A stretch of DNA of 8,481 bases. Origin: Fluviibacter sp048859965. GTDB taxonomy: Bacteria; Pseudomonadota; Gammaproteobacteria; Burkholderiales; Rhodocyclaceae. This document shows, one piece after another, positions 1-6,035 of the stretch. The notes under the pieces were generated by a model. That model did not search any database. It was not told where the DNA came from and saw only the letters and a program-made list of their open reading frames with translations. The stretch lies in NCBI GenBank assembly GCA_048859965.1, contig JBLIZO010000046.1, positions 1 to 8,481 of the forward strand. Direction: 5' to 3'. How positions within the stretch are numbered: position 1 is the first letter of the stretch; the number at the start of each line of letters is the position of its first letter. Position numbers and translations under genes: made by a program.

Positions 1-73
1 CCATGGCTTTGGTGATCTTCCGCGTATTTTCTACGCTTTTGATCTTAGTACGGATTTCCTTGCCGCTTGGCAT
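1..73 (-). CDS. atpG: ATP synthase F1 subunit gamma, N-terminal fragment
   Basis: This is the start of the gamma subunit, the central rotor shaft of F1 that couples c-ring rotation to catalysis in the alpha/beta hexamer. Only 24 codons are visible before the window ends. They read MPSGKEIRTKIKSVENTRKI followed by TKAM, the highly conserved N-terminal helix of bacterial AtpG, which packs in the coiled-coil shaft. The ATG is preceded by an AGGAGA ribosome binding site about 6 bases upstream. The gap to the atpA stop codon is only 14 bases, as expected for the alpha-gamma order in F-type operons. The rest of atpG, and probably atpD and atpC, lie beyond the left edge. The identification is firm despite the short length, because both motif and position agree. 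Confidence 0.95.
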   Translation of the reverse strand, partial: MPSGKEIRTKIKSVENTRKITKAM

Positions 74-87
74 GGCGCTCTCCTAGA

Positions 88-1626
88 TCAAACCCAAGCA
101 GACTTGAATGCTTCGATGGCAGCAACGAGTGCTTTCTCCGAATCAGCGTCCAGATCCTTGGTCTGCTCAACCTTGTCGAGCAGCGCTGCGTTCTTGTGTT
201 CGATGTCGCTGATGAGCGTGCGGGTGAATTCCAGAACGCGGTTCACTTCCACATCATCGGCATAACCACGGGTGATGGCATACAGCACCACGGCTTGCTT
301 CGAAACGCTCAGCGGCTCGTACTGCGGCTGCTTCAGCACTTCCACAACGCGACGGCCACGCTCCAGCTGGTTACGGGTTGCATCGTCCAGATCCGAAGCG
401 AACTGCGCGAAAGCAGCCAGTTCACGGTACTGGGCGAGGTCGGTACGGATACCGCCCGACAGCTTCTTGATAACCTTGGTCTGAGCCGCACCACCCACAC
501 GCGACACCGAGATACCGGCGTTAATGGCCGGGCGGATACCTGCGTTGAAGAGGTCGGTTTCCAGGAAGATCTGACCATCGGTAATCGAAATCACGTTGGT
601 CGGCACGAACGCCGAAACGTCACCTGCCTGAGTTTCAATCACTGGCAGGGCGGTCAACGAACCGGTCTTACCCTTGATCTCACCGTTAGTCAGCTTTTCT
701 ACGTACTCTTCGCTCACGCGAGCGGCACGCTCCAGCAGACGCGAGTGCAGATAGAACACGTCACCCGGATAAGCTTCGCGGCCCGGCGGACGACGCAGCA
801 GCAGCGAAATCTGACGGTAGGCCCAAGCTTGCTTGGTCAGATCGTCATAAATAATCAGGGCATCTTCACCGCGGTCACGGAAGTATTCACCCATCGTGCA
901 ACCCGAGTACGGTGCGATGAACTGCATCGCAGCCGGATCCGAAGCGGTCGCAGCAACGATGATCGTGTATTCCAGGGCGCCGTGCTCTTCCAGAGCGCGT
1001 ACCACGTTAGCGATGGTCGAAGCCTTCTGACCAACAGCAACGTAGATACAGGTAACGCCCTGACCCTTTTGGTTAATGATGGTATCGATGGCGACAGCGG
1101 TCTTACCCGTCTGACGGTCACCAATGATCAGCTCACGCTGACCACGACCAATCGGCACCATGGCGTCAACCGCCTTAACACCGGTTTGCAGCGGCTGCGA
1201 CACCGACTTACGCCAGATCACGCCCGGTGCAACCTTTTCAATCTTGTCGGTCAGCTTGTTGCCCAGCGGACCTTTGCCGTCGATCGGCTGACCGAGGGCG
1301 TTAACAACACGACCCTTCAGTTCCGGACCAACCGGCACTTCCAGAATGCGGCCCGTACATTTGACGGTATCACCTTCGGAAATTTGCTCATACTCACCCA
1401 GTACCACAGCGCCGACAGAGTCGCGCTCGAGGTTCAGGGCCATACCCATGATGCCGTTCGGGAATTCCAGCATTTCGCCTTGCATCACGTCTTCCAGACC
1501 GTGAACGCGGCAAATGCCGTCCGTAACGGAAACAACGGTACCCTGGGTCCGGGTTTCAGCACCCAGGCTCAGGTTCTCAATCTTGCTCTTGATCAGCTCG
1601 CTGATCTCGGAAGGATTCAGTTGCAT
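88..1626 (-). CDS. atpA: ATP synthase F1 subunit alpha
   Basis: This is the alpha subunit of the F1 headpiece. It binds nucleotide at the non-catalytic sites and contributes to the catalytic sites at the alpha/beta interface. The protein has 512 residues (E. coli 513) and collinear numbering. Visible are the N-terminal beta-barrel (about 25-95), the P-loop GDRQTGKT at 169-176, a Walker B stretch LIIYDD ending at 261-262, and the alpha/beta signature around PAINAGISVS at 366-375. R376 follows directly; it is the arginine finger that reaches into the catalytic site. The start MQLNPSEIS is the family-typical N-terminus. The ATG lies 11 bases after the atpH stop, and its AGGAG ribosome binding site overlaps that stop codon, which suggests translational coupling. 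No key residue is missing. A same-length open frame on the opposite strand is judged a codon-usage shadow. Confidence 0.99.
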   Translation of the reverse strand: MQLNPSEISELIKSKIENLSLGAETRTQGTVVSVTDGICRVHGLEDVMQGEMLEFPNGIMGMALNLERDSVGAVVLGEYEQISEGDTVKCTGRILEVPVGPELKGRVVNALGQPIDGKGPLGNKLTDKIEKVAPGVIWRKSVSQPLQTGVKAVDAMVPIGRGQRELIIGDRQTGKTAVAIDTIINQKGQGVTCIYVAVGQKASTIANVVRALEEHGALEYTIIVAATASDPAAMQFIAPYSGCTMGEYFRDRGEDALIIYDDLTKQAWAYRQISLLLRRPPGREAYPGDVFYLHSRLLERAARVSEEYVEKLTNGEIKGKTGSLTALPVIETQAGDVSAFVPTNVISITDGQIFLETDLFNAGIRPAINAGISVSRVGGAAQTKVIKKLSGGIRTDLAQYRELAAFAQFASDLDDATRNQLERGRRVVEVLKQPQYEPLSVSKQAVVLYAITRGYADDVEVNRVLEFTRTLISDIEHKNAALLDKVEQTKDLDADSEKALVAAIEAFKSAWV

Positions 1627-1637
1627 TTAGAAAACTC

Positions 1638-2174
1638 CTAGTTCTTTAACGCGACAGCCATTGCGTCGAGCTGGCCACGCACCGAGGCGTCAAACACCTC
1701 GTCACCGACTTCAACCTTGATACCGCCAATCAGTGACGGCTCCACGGTAACGCGCGGCTTGAGCTTTGAAGAGAAATGCTGTTCCAGTACAGGCAGTACC
1801 TGTCCAACCTGGGCATCGTCCATCGGGAAGGCGCTGAAAATATGCGCTTCCTTGACACCTTCTTCGCCCGATTTCAGCGCTTCGAAAAGCGTTTGAATTT
1901 CGGGAAGCAGGACCAGGCGCCCGTTTTCGGCAAGCACCTCGATGAAACGTGACAGCGCCTGCGGGGCTTCCACCCCGAGCACGCCCACCACCAGGTCAGT
2001 GACTTGACGGGAATTCAGCTTCGGATTATCGAAGCAGTCCCGCATTGCCGACTCATTGGCAATCAGCGACAGGCGAGCCAACCAACCACTCCAGTCGGCC
2101 AGCTGGCTTGACTCACGACCGAGGCGAAAAACTGCCTCGGCGTAAGGACGGGCTACGGTGAGGGATTCAGCCAT
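1638..2174 (-). CDS. atpH: ATP synthase F1 subunit delta
   Basis: This is the delta (OSCP-type) subunit, which sits on top of F1 and ties the alpha/beta hexamer to the peripheral stalk formed by subunit b. It has 178 residues, against 177 in E. coli. The N-terminal helical domain begins MAESLTVARPYAEAVFRL, the typical opening with the conserved RPYAxA motif. The C-terminal half holds the OSCP family signature at about 147-166, with the key stretch LIGGIKVEVGDEVFDAS, followed by a final helix. The ATG is 3 bases after the atpF stop codon. The ribosome binding site is a modest AAGG inside the end of atpF, about 10 bases from the ATG, so expression probably depends on translation of atpF. Nothing is unusual in the reading frame. 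Confidence 0.97.
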   Translation of the reverse strand: MAESLTVARPYAEAVFRLGRESSQLADWSGWLARLSLIANESAMRDCFDNPKLNSRQVTDLVVGVLGVEAPQALSRFIEVLAENGRLVLLPEIQTLFEALKSGEEGVKEAHIFSAFPMDDAQVGQVLPVLEQHFSSKLKPRVTVEPSLIGGIKVEVGDEVFDASVRGQLDAMAVALKN

Positions 2175-2177
2175 AAG

Positions 2178-2648
2178 TTACAGACCTTGCTTGATGGCAA
2201 CCAGGATATCTGCATGGGCACCCGCATTGATTTCCTTACGGAGAATCTTCTCAGCACCCGCCACAGCCAGCACAGCGACCTGTTCACGAAGCTGTTCGCG
2301 GGCGCGAACAACTTCCTGTTCGACATCAGCGCGAGCAGCCGTCACGATACGGTCAGCTTCAACCTTGGCCTGGGCCTTGGCATCTTCAATGATCTGGACA
2401 GCACGCTTTTCAGCAGCAGCCAGGACGTCAGCCGACTTTTCTTTGCCTTCACGCACAACCTCAGCGGAACGCTTGCTGGCAAGCTCAAGCTCATGCTTGC
2501 CACGTTCTGCTGCGGCCAGGCCGTCAGCGATTTTTTTCGCACGGTCATCCAGCGCCTTCGTGATCGGCGGCCAGACGAACTTCATCGTGAACCATACAAG
2601 TATGAAGAAAACGATGAGCTGGGCGAATAATGTTGCGTTTAGATTCAC
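2178..2648 (-). CDS. atpF: ATP synthase F0 subunit b
   Basis: This is subunit b. Its dimer forms the peripheral stalk that stops F1 from rotating with the c-ring. The 156 residues equal the E. coli length. One membrane helix spans about residues 5-26. It is followed by the conserved KFVWPP hinge (23-28), R36, and then a long charged, alanine-rich helix (about 35-140) suited to the right-handed coiled coil, ending in the delta-binding C-terminus. The start codon is GTG, chosen because MNLNATLFAQ matches the family N-terminus exactly and a strong AGGAGGG lies about 8 bases upstream. Part of that ribosome binding site falls inside a predicted hairpin in the atpE-atpF gap, which may hold down translation relative to atpE. 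Confidence 0.98.
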   Translation of the reverse strand: MNLNATLFAQLIVFFILVWFTMKFVWPPITKALDDRAKKIADGLAAAERGKHELELASKRSAEVVREGKEKSADVLAAAEKRAVQIIEDAKAQAKVEADRIVTAARADVEQEVVRAREQLREQVAVLAVAGAEKILRKEINAGAHADILVAIKQGL

Positions 2649-2656
2649 GCTACGAG

Positions 2657-2681
2657 CCCTCCTGAAAAAGGTTGTTCAGGA
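2657..2681 (-). promoter_or_regulatory. Hairpin overlapping the atpF ribosome binding site
   Basis: In the 33-base atpE-atpF gap the mRNA-sense strand reads TCCTGAA, an 8-base loop, then TTCAGGA. The arms (2681-2675 and 2666-2660) are perfectly complementary over 7 bases. The distal arm ends inside the AGGAGGG ribosome binding site of atpF (2663-2657), so folding would pair AGGA and leave GGG free. The inverted repeat and its overlap with the site are seen directly. A role in lowering atpF initiation, or in stabilising the upstream atpE message, is inference. The loop is rather large and the stem holds only three G-C pairs, so the structure should be only moderately stable. There is no U-tract, so it is not a classical terminator. 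Confidence 0.5.
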
Positions 2682-2930
2682 TTACTTCAGCACGAACGGG
2701 TTAGCGAATGCGAACATCATCGCGATACCAACACCGATCAGGAATGCGGCATCGATCAGACCGGCAAGCAGGAACATCTTGGTTTGCAGTTCGTTCATCA
2801 GCTCAGGTTGACGAGCCGAAGCTTCGAGAAACTTCGAACCCATGATGCCGATACCGATACAGGCACCGACGGCACCCAGACCAATGATGAGGCCGGCAGC
2901 CAGAGCAACTAGACCGAGGATTTGTTCCAT
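2682..2930 (-). CDS. atpE: ATP synthase F0 subunit c (proteolipid)
   Basis: This is subunit c, a two-helix membrane hairpin that assembles into the rotating ring and carries protons across the inner membrane. It has 82 residues. Helix 1 covers about 5-30 and contains the glycine-rich GxGxG-type packing motif (GLGAVGACIGIGIMG). The polar loop holds ARQPE at 39-43, which contacts gamma and epsilon. Helix 2 covers about 52-77, with the proton-carrying aspartate D60 in LAGLIDAAF. The ion-binding residue is Asp followed by Ala, and helix 1 lacks the glutamine of Na+-type rings, so H+ coupling is inferred. The ATG follows a strong AAGGAG site. A 72-base pyrimidine-rich leader separates it from atpB, the largest gap inside this operon. 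Confidence 0.98.
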   Translation of the reverse strand: MEQILGLVALAAGLIIGLGAVGACIGIGIMGSKFLEASARQPELMNELQTKMFLLAGLIDAAFLIGVGIAMMFAFANPFVLK

Positions 2931-3002
2931 GATGACTCCTTGAAAGGGATGAGAACAGCGGGGTTAAAAAGAAAGGTAAAACGAAAAGGTACTACAGAAA
3001 GA
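2931..3002 (-). promoter_or_regulatory. Pyrimidine-rich atpB-atpE leader, possible translation enhancer
   Basis: This is the 72-base gap between the atpB stop and the atpE ATG. On the mRNA-sense strand it is strongly U/C-rich over its first two thirds, with ACCTTTTCGTTTTACC and CTTTCTTTTTAACCCC segments, then CCCTTTCAAGGAGTCATC up to the ATG. I see no strong hairpin that would hide the AAGGAG site. In E. coli a U-rich sequence just upstream of atpE is known to raise translation of this gene, which must be made in large excess over a and b. The composition and position here match that idea, but enhancer activity is inferred. Confidence 0.45.
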
Positions 3003-3896
3003 TTAGTGCGACTCGTGCGCCTGGCCCACATACACCAGCGTCAGCATCATGAAGATGAACGCTTGCAACGTGATGATCAGGATGTGGAAGATCGCCCAGA
3101 TCGAACCCGCAATCACATGGCCTGCAAACAGCAGACCACCCGACAGCGAATGCGTTCCGGCCCAGGCCGCGCCCATCAGGGCGATCAGCATGAACACGAG
3201 TTCGCCTGCATACATGTTGCCGAACAACCGCATGCCGTGCGAAATAGTCTTGGCGGCAAACTCGATCATCTGCATCAGAAAGTTGATCGGTGCCAATACC
3301 GGGTGCGCACCAAACGGTGCGGTAAACAGTTCATGCACCCAACCACCGATGCCCTTGATCTTGATGTTGTAATAGATACAGACAATGAGCACACCGAGTG
3401 CCAGCGCCAGCGTTACGCTCAGGTCAGCCGAAGGCACCGAGCGCAGGAAAGCATGATGCGGGTCGTGACCGGTTGCGGCGTAATATTGCGACCACAGGTT
3501 TGGCAACAGATCCACCGGCAACATGTCCATCAGGTTCATGAAGAAGATCCAGACAAACACGGTCAAAGCCAGCGGGGCAACAAACAGACGCGACTTGGCG
3601 TCGTGAATAATGCCTTTGGCCTGATTGGCAACCATTTCGACCAGCACTTCCACTGCCGCCTGCATGCGACCCGGCACGCCAGCCGTTGCACGCTGCGCAA
3701 CCAGCCACAGCAGGAAAATGGCGATTACGCCCAACGTAGTCGAGAAAAAGAGGGAGTCGGCATTCCACACGGACCAGTCAACGATTGTCTTCTGGGCCTC
3801 ACCCGTGGTGTTCAGGTGGGTCAAGTGGTGAACAATGTATTCACCCTGTGTCGGGCCGCTGTGGGCCGCTGCGTTCGCTACGTTTTCAGTCGCCAT
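3003..3896 (-). CDS. atpB: ATP synthase F0 subunit a
   Basis: This is subunit a, the stator channel that feeds protons to and from the c-ring in the inner membrane. It has 297 residues, longer than E. coli (271) mainly through a longer N-terminus and internal loops. Membrane segments are visible at about 50-68, 105-128, 158-178, 200-220, 226-248 and 265-292. The conserved motif HGMRLFGNMYAGEL (220-233) contains R223, equivalent to the essential E. coli R210. The C-terminal WAIFHILIITLQAFIFMMLT segment is nearly identical to the family consensus. The ATG lies 1 base after the atpI stop (TGAGATG), with only a weak purine stretch upstream, so it is probably translated by coupling to atpI. Confidence 0.98.
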   Translation of the reverse strand: MATENVANAAAHSGPTQGEYIVHHLTHLNTTGEAQKTIVDWSVWNADSLFFSTTLGVIAIFLLWLVAQRATAGVPGRMQAAVEVLVEMVANQAKGIIHDAKSRLFVAPLALTVFVWIFFMNLMDMLPVDLLPNLWSQYYAATGHDPHHAFLRSVPSADLSVTLALALGVLIVCIYYNIKIKGIGGWVHELFTAPFGAHPVLAPINFLMQMIEFAAKTISHGMRLFGNMYAGELVFMLIALMGAAWAGTHSLSGGLLFAGHVIAGSIWAIFHILIITLQAFIFMMLTLVYVGQAHESH

Positions 3897-3897
3897 C

Positions 3898-4242
3898 TCA
3901 GGTTCTTTTCGCCAGTGCTAAAAAATTGACCTGCAAGGTGATTGCCATACTGAGCAGCATACTGGGCCAGTTCAGGTCCGCATACAGCTTGATGGCAACC
4001 GCCAACAAAACCAGTGTGAGGGCAAGCTTGAGGAATTCGTAGAAGATAAACAGCCCGGCCCTCGTCACTCCTGCACGATTAGCCGACGCCGCCATCAATC
4101 TCAGCGCGAACAGAAAATTGGGTAATACAACCACCCCCCCTCCGATCGCAGCAGAAACGCTGCCACGTCCTCCCGCAAGCAACCCGGCCAGTGCCACAGC
4201 TATGATTATTGCGATCAGTTGCAGGCGTATAACTCGAAACAC
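3898..4242 (-). CDS. atpI: ATP synthase accessory protein I
   Basis: This is AtpI, the small membrane protein encoded first in many bacterial atp operons. In the family it helps c-ring assembly and is generally not essential for the finished enzyme. It has 114 residues with four hydrophobic segments at about 7-24, 29-50, 65-87 and 91-110. The glycine-rich AAIGGGVVVLPN segment and the FYEFLKLALT motif are typical of the family. The start is GTG, supported by a GAGGT ribosome binding site 5 bases upstream and by the lack of any in-frame ATG before residue 50. The codons for GGG include a run of seven G. A good sigma70-like promoter lies upstream at the end of parB, so atpI is probably the first gene of the atp transcript. 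Confidence 0.93.
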   Translation of the reverse strand: MFRVIRLQLIAIIIAVALAGLLAGGRGSVSAAIGGGVVVLPNFLFALRLMAASANRAGVTRAGLFIFYEFLKLALTLVLLAVAIKLYADLNWPSMLLSMAITLQVNFLALAKRT

Positions 4243-4244
4243 CG

Positions 4245-4253
4245 TTACCTCAT
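4245..4253 (-). other. Two-codon start-stop mini-ORF before atpI
   Basis: ATG-AGG-TAA ends 2 bases before the atpI GTG, in a different frame. Its AGG codon is the core of the atpI ribosome binding site. No ribosome binding site of its own is visible, so this may be chance. If translated, it could affect atpI initiation. Confidence 0.15.
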
Positions 4254-4275
4254 CGCGTTGTGTGCTGTGCCTAAC

Positions 4276-4285
4276 AAGGCGCCTT
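4276..4285. repeat. 10-base perfect palindrome in the atpI leader
   Basis: AAGGCGCCTT is its own reverse complement. It lies just downstream of the inferred atp transcription start (about 4290) and upstream of the atpI ribosome binding site. It could be part of an operator or may simply be chance. No known binding site is recognised. Confidence 0.35.
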
Positions 4286-4289
4286 CAAA

Positions 4290-4307
4290 CGCCGTAACTA
4301 TACGGCG
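4290..4307. repeat. Inverted repeat over the atpI -10 box
   Basis: On the plus strand this reads CGCCGTA, a 4-base spacer ACTA, then TACGGCG, a perfect 7-base dyad. Its centre falls on the candidate -10 hexamer. Its right arm overlaps the left arm of the neighbouring dyad (4302-4322), so as RNA the two hairpins would be mutually exclusive. It may be an operator, or a hairpin in read-through parB mRNA. Confidence 0.45.
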
Positions 4308-4325
4308 AGCTTTTCTCGCCGTCAA
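4297..4325 (-). promoter_or_regulatory. Candidate sigma70 promoter of the atp operon
   Basis: The minus strand carries a -35 match TTGACG (4325-4320, 5 of 6 to consensus), a spacer of exactly 17 bases (4319-4303), and a -10 match TATAGT (4302-4297, 5 of 6). The -35 box overlaps the parB stop codon TGA. Transcription would start near 4290, giving a 5' leader of about 48 bases before the atpI GTG. The match is read directly. That it drives the atp operon independently of the par genes is inferred from its position ahead of atpI. Confidence 0.7.
4302..4322. repeat. Inverted repeat filling the atp promoter spacer
   Basis: On the minus strand this reads ACGGCGAG, loop AAAAG, then CTCGCCGT, an 8-base perfect dyad that begins in the parB stop codon. 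As RNA it would fold into a GC-rich hairpin at the 3' end of parB mRNA, but it is followed by TATAGTT rather than a U-run, so it is not a convincing intrinsic terminator. As DNA it covers the end of the -35 box, the whole spacer and the first base of the -10 box, a suitable place for a regulator. Confidence 0.55.
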
Positions 4326-5236
4326 TCAGAAAAACGCTCAATTAACCCATCAAGTTGATCAAGGCTGTCAAAGTTGATGGTGATCTTGCCGGCGCCGCGC
4401 TTGTTGGCCGCGATGGAAACCGCCGCACCGAGGGCATCGGCCAGCCGTTCGGACAATCTTGCCACATCGGCATTTTCTGTCTTTGATGCGCCAGAGCCCG
4501 CCCTGGGCGTGGCTTTTTCACTCTGTCGGCGGCGCACCAGCGCTTCGGTTTCTCGCACCGACAAGCCCTTGAGCACCACTTGCTGCGCTACAGCAACCTG
4601 ATCGCTGCCCACCAGCGCCAGCAGCGTGCGTGCATGCCCCATGTCGAGCCGACCCTGCATCAGGAGATCCTGTACGGGTGCCGCCAAATCCAACAGGCGC
4701 AACAGATTCGTTGCCGCCGAACGTGACCGACCCACCGCCTCAGCCGCTTCCTGATGCGTCAACTGAAACTCATCAATGAGCCGCCGCAGTCCCTGCGCTT
4801 CTTCCAACGGATTCAGATCCTCACGCTGGATGTTCTCGATCAGCGCCATCGCCAAGGCCGCTTCGTCGGCGATGGCGTGCACATGTACCGGCACCTCTTT
4901 CAGGCCAGCAATCTGCGAAGCACGCCAGCGGCGCTCGCCCGCAATAATTTCGTAAGGCGTTGTCGCGCCAGCGCCCAGCGGACGCACGATGATCGGCTGC
5001 ACCAGACCCTGCGCCGCAATCGAGGAAGCCAATTCATTGAGACTGGCTTCGTCCATGCGTGTACGCGGCTGATACTTACCGGGCTGCAAGTCTTTTACCG
5101 GCAGCGTGCGCGGCACCTCCGGCTGCACCGAGGCCGCAATAACGACCTTATCCGCGCCAACGGCGGCTGTTTTCGAGCCGCCGAGCAAGGCATCCAGCCC
5201 GCGCCCCAGACCTCGGGCTTTGTTTTTTGCGTTCAT
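4322..5236 (-). CDS. parB: Chromosome partitioning protein ParB (Spo0J family)
   Basis: This is ParB, the centromere-binding CTPase that loads at parS, spreads on DNA and works with ParA to segregate the origin region. It has 304 residues from the chosen ATG. The N-terminal basic motif KARGLGRGLDALLG (6-19) is the usual ParA-contact region. The ParB/CTPase core follows at about 45-140, with GERRWRA at 100-106 and ENIQREDLNPLEEA at 134-147. A helix-turn-helix spans about 158-183, and a C-terminal dimerisation segment (KITINFDSLDQLDGLIERF) ends the protein. The frame stays open for 61 more codons upstream, but that part lies over parA, is rich in R, W and P, and is unlike ParB. The ATG lies 13 bases after parA, with only a weak AGAGA purine stretch ahead of it. 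Confidence 0.97.
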   Translation of the reverse strand: MNAKNKARGLGRGLDALLGGSKTAAVGADKVVIAASVQPEVPRTLPVKDLQPGKYQPRTRMDEASLNELASSIAAQGLVQPIIVRPLGAGATTPYEIIAGERRWRASQIAGLKEVPVHVHAIADEAALAMALIENIQREDLNPLEEAQGLRRLIDEFQLTHQEAAEAVGRSRSAATNLLRLLDLAAPVQDLLMQGRLDMGHARTLLALVGSDQVAVAQQVVLKGLSVRETEALVRRRQSEKATPRAGSGASKTENADVARLSERLADALGAAVSIAANKRGAGKITINFDSLDQLDGLIERFSD

Positions 5237-5249
5237 CTCATGTCTCTGG

Positions 5250-6026
5250 TTATTTGGCGGCCACGGTTTTGCCATGACGGCCCAGCAACTCTTCTGCCAA
5301 TGCCATATAGGCTTGCGCCCCCTTGGACGATGCATCATAGGCCGTGGCCGGTTTGCCATGCGACGGCGCTTCGGCCAGTCGTACATTGCGCGGAATAATC
5401 GTCGTGTACACCTTGTCACCGAAGTGGCTCGTCAACTCCTCCGACACCTGTTGCGTCAGCGTATTCTGCGCGTTGTACATCGTACGCAGCAGGCCTTCGA
5501 TTTCCAGGTTCGGATTCAGGTTGCCGCGCACCTTGCGCAACGTCTCGACCAGATCGGACAAGCCTTCCAGCGCGTAGTACTCGCACTGCATCGGAATCAT
5601 CACCGACTGCGAAGCGACGAGCGCATTCACCGTCAGCATATTCAGCGCCGGCGGACAGTCAATGAGCACATAGTCATACCGGTCTGCCACCGTTGCCAGG
5701 GCATCTTTCAGCCGTTGTTCGCGGCCATCGAGTTCGATCAGCTCAATCTCGGCACCGGCCAGTTCACGGTTCGCCGGCAGAATATCAAAACCGTAGTCGG
5801 TTTTCTGAATCGCGCCGCCCAACGTCGTATCACCGAGCAGCAGTTGATACACGGTCGGCAGCGCATCCGTTTTGACAATCCCGCAACCGGTCGTCGCATT
5901 ACCCTGCGGATCCAGGTCGATCAGCAACACACGCTGCCCCAGCTTGGCCAGCGCCGCACTCAGATTCACGGCCGACGTGGTTTTGCCCACACCGCCTTTT
6001 TGATTGGTAATCGCCAGAATCCGCAT
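5250..6026 (-). CDS. parA: Chromosome partitioning ATPase ParA (Soj family)
   Basis: This is ParA/Soj, a deviant-Walker ATPase that binds DNA non-specifically as an ATP dimer and moves ParB-parS complexes. It has 258 residues with no N-terminal helix-turn-helix, as in chromosomal Soj-type proteins rather than long plasmid ParAs. The deviant Walker A KGGVGKTT is at 10-17, with the signature lysine K10. The A' motif DLDPQGNAT is at 37-45 and the Walker B YVLIDCPP at 119-126 (D123). The ATG is preceded by AAAGGCG overlapping the rsmG stop (gap 9 bases), so it is probably co-transcribed with rsmG. Family knowledge also gives Soj proteins roles in replication control through DnaA; nothing here tests that. 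Confidence 0.97.
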   Translation of the reverse strand: MRILAITNQKGGVGKTTSAVNLSAALAKLGQRVLLIDLDPQGNATTGCGIVKTDALPTVYQLLLGDTTLGGAIQKTDYGFDILPANRELAGAEIELIELDGREQRLKDALATVADRYDYVLIDCPPALNMLTVNALVASQSVMIPMQCEYYALEGLSDLVETLRKVRGNLNPNLEIEGLLRTMYNAQNTLTQQVSEELTSHFGDKVYTTIIPRNVRLAEAPSHGKPATAYDASSKGAQAYMALAEELLGRHGKTVAAK

Positions 6027-6035
6027 GCTGCGCCT

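Noticed and set aside
67..1641. A 524-codon open frame on the plus strand, exactly opposite atpA
   Set aside because: It is aligned codon for codon with atpA, so its stops would need sense codons TTA, CTA or TCA, which this gene seems to avoid. Its translation is rich in H, Q, R, T and N with no recognisable family, while atpA is intact. The same register explains the long frames opposite atpB, atpF, parA and mnmG.
2922..3929. A 335-codon open frame on the plus strand opposite atpB
   Set aside because: It has the same codon-aligned antisense register. The product is very rich in His, Gln and Arg, as expected from the complement of a hydrophobic protein gene.
4302..4322. Intrinsic terminator after parB
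   Set aside because: The stem is good, but neither strand has a U-run directly after it, and the hairpin sits within a strong promoter match. An operator or mRNA 3' stabiliser fits better.
5237..5419. A 61-codon upstream extension of the parB frame
   Set aside because: It lies over the 3' end of parA, is rich in R, W and P and shows no ParB similarity. The KARGLGRGLDALLG motif that normally opens ParB comes right after the downstream ATG.
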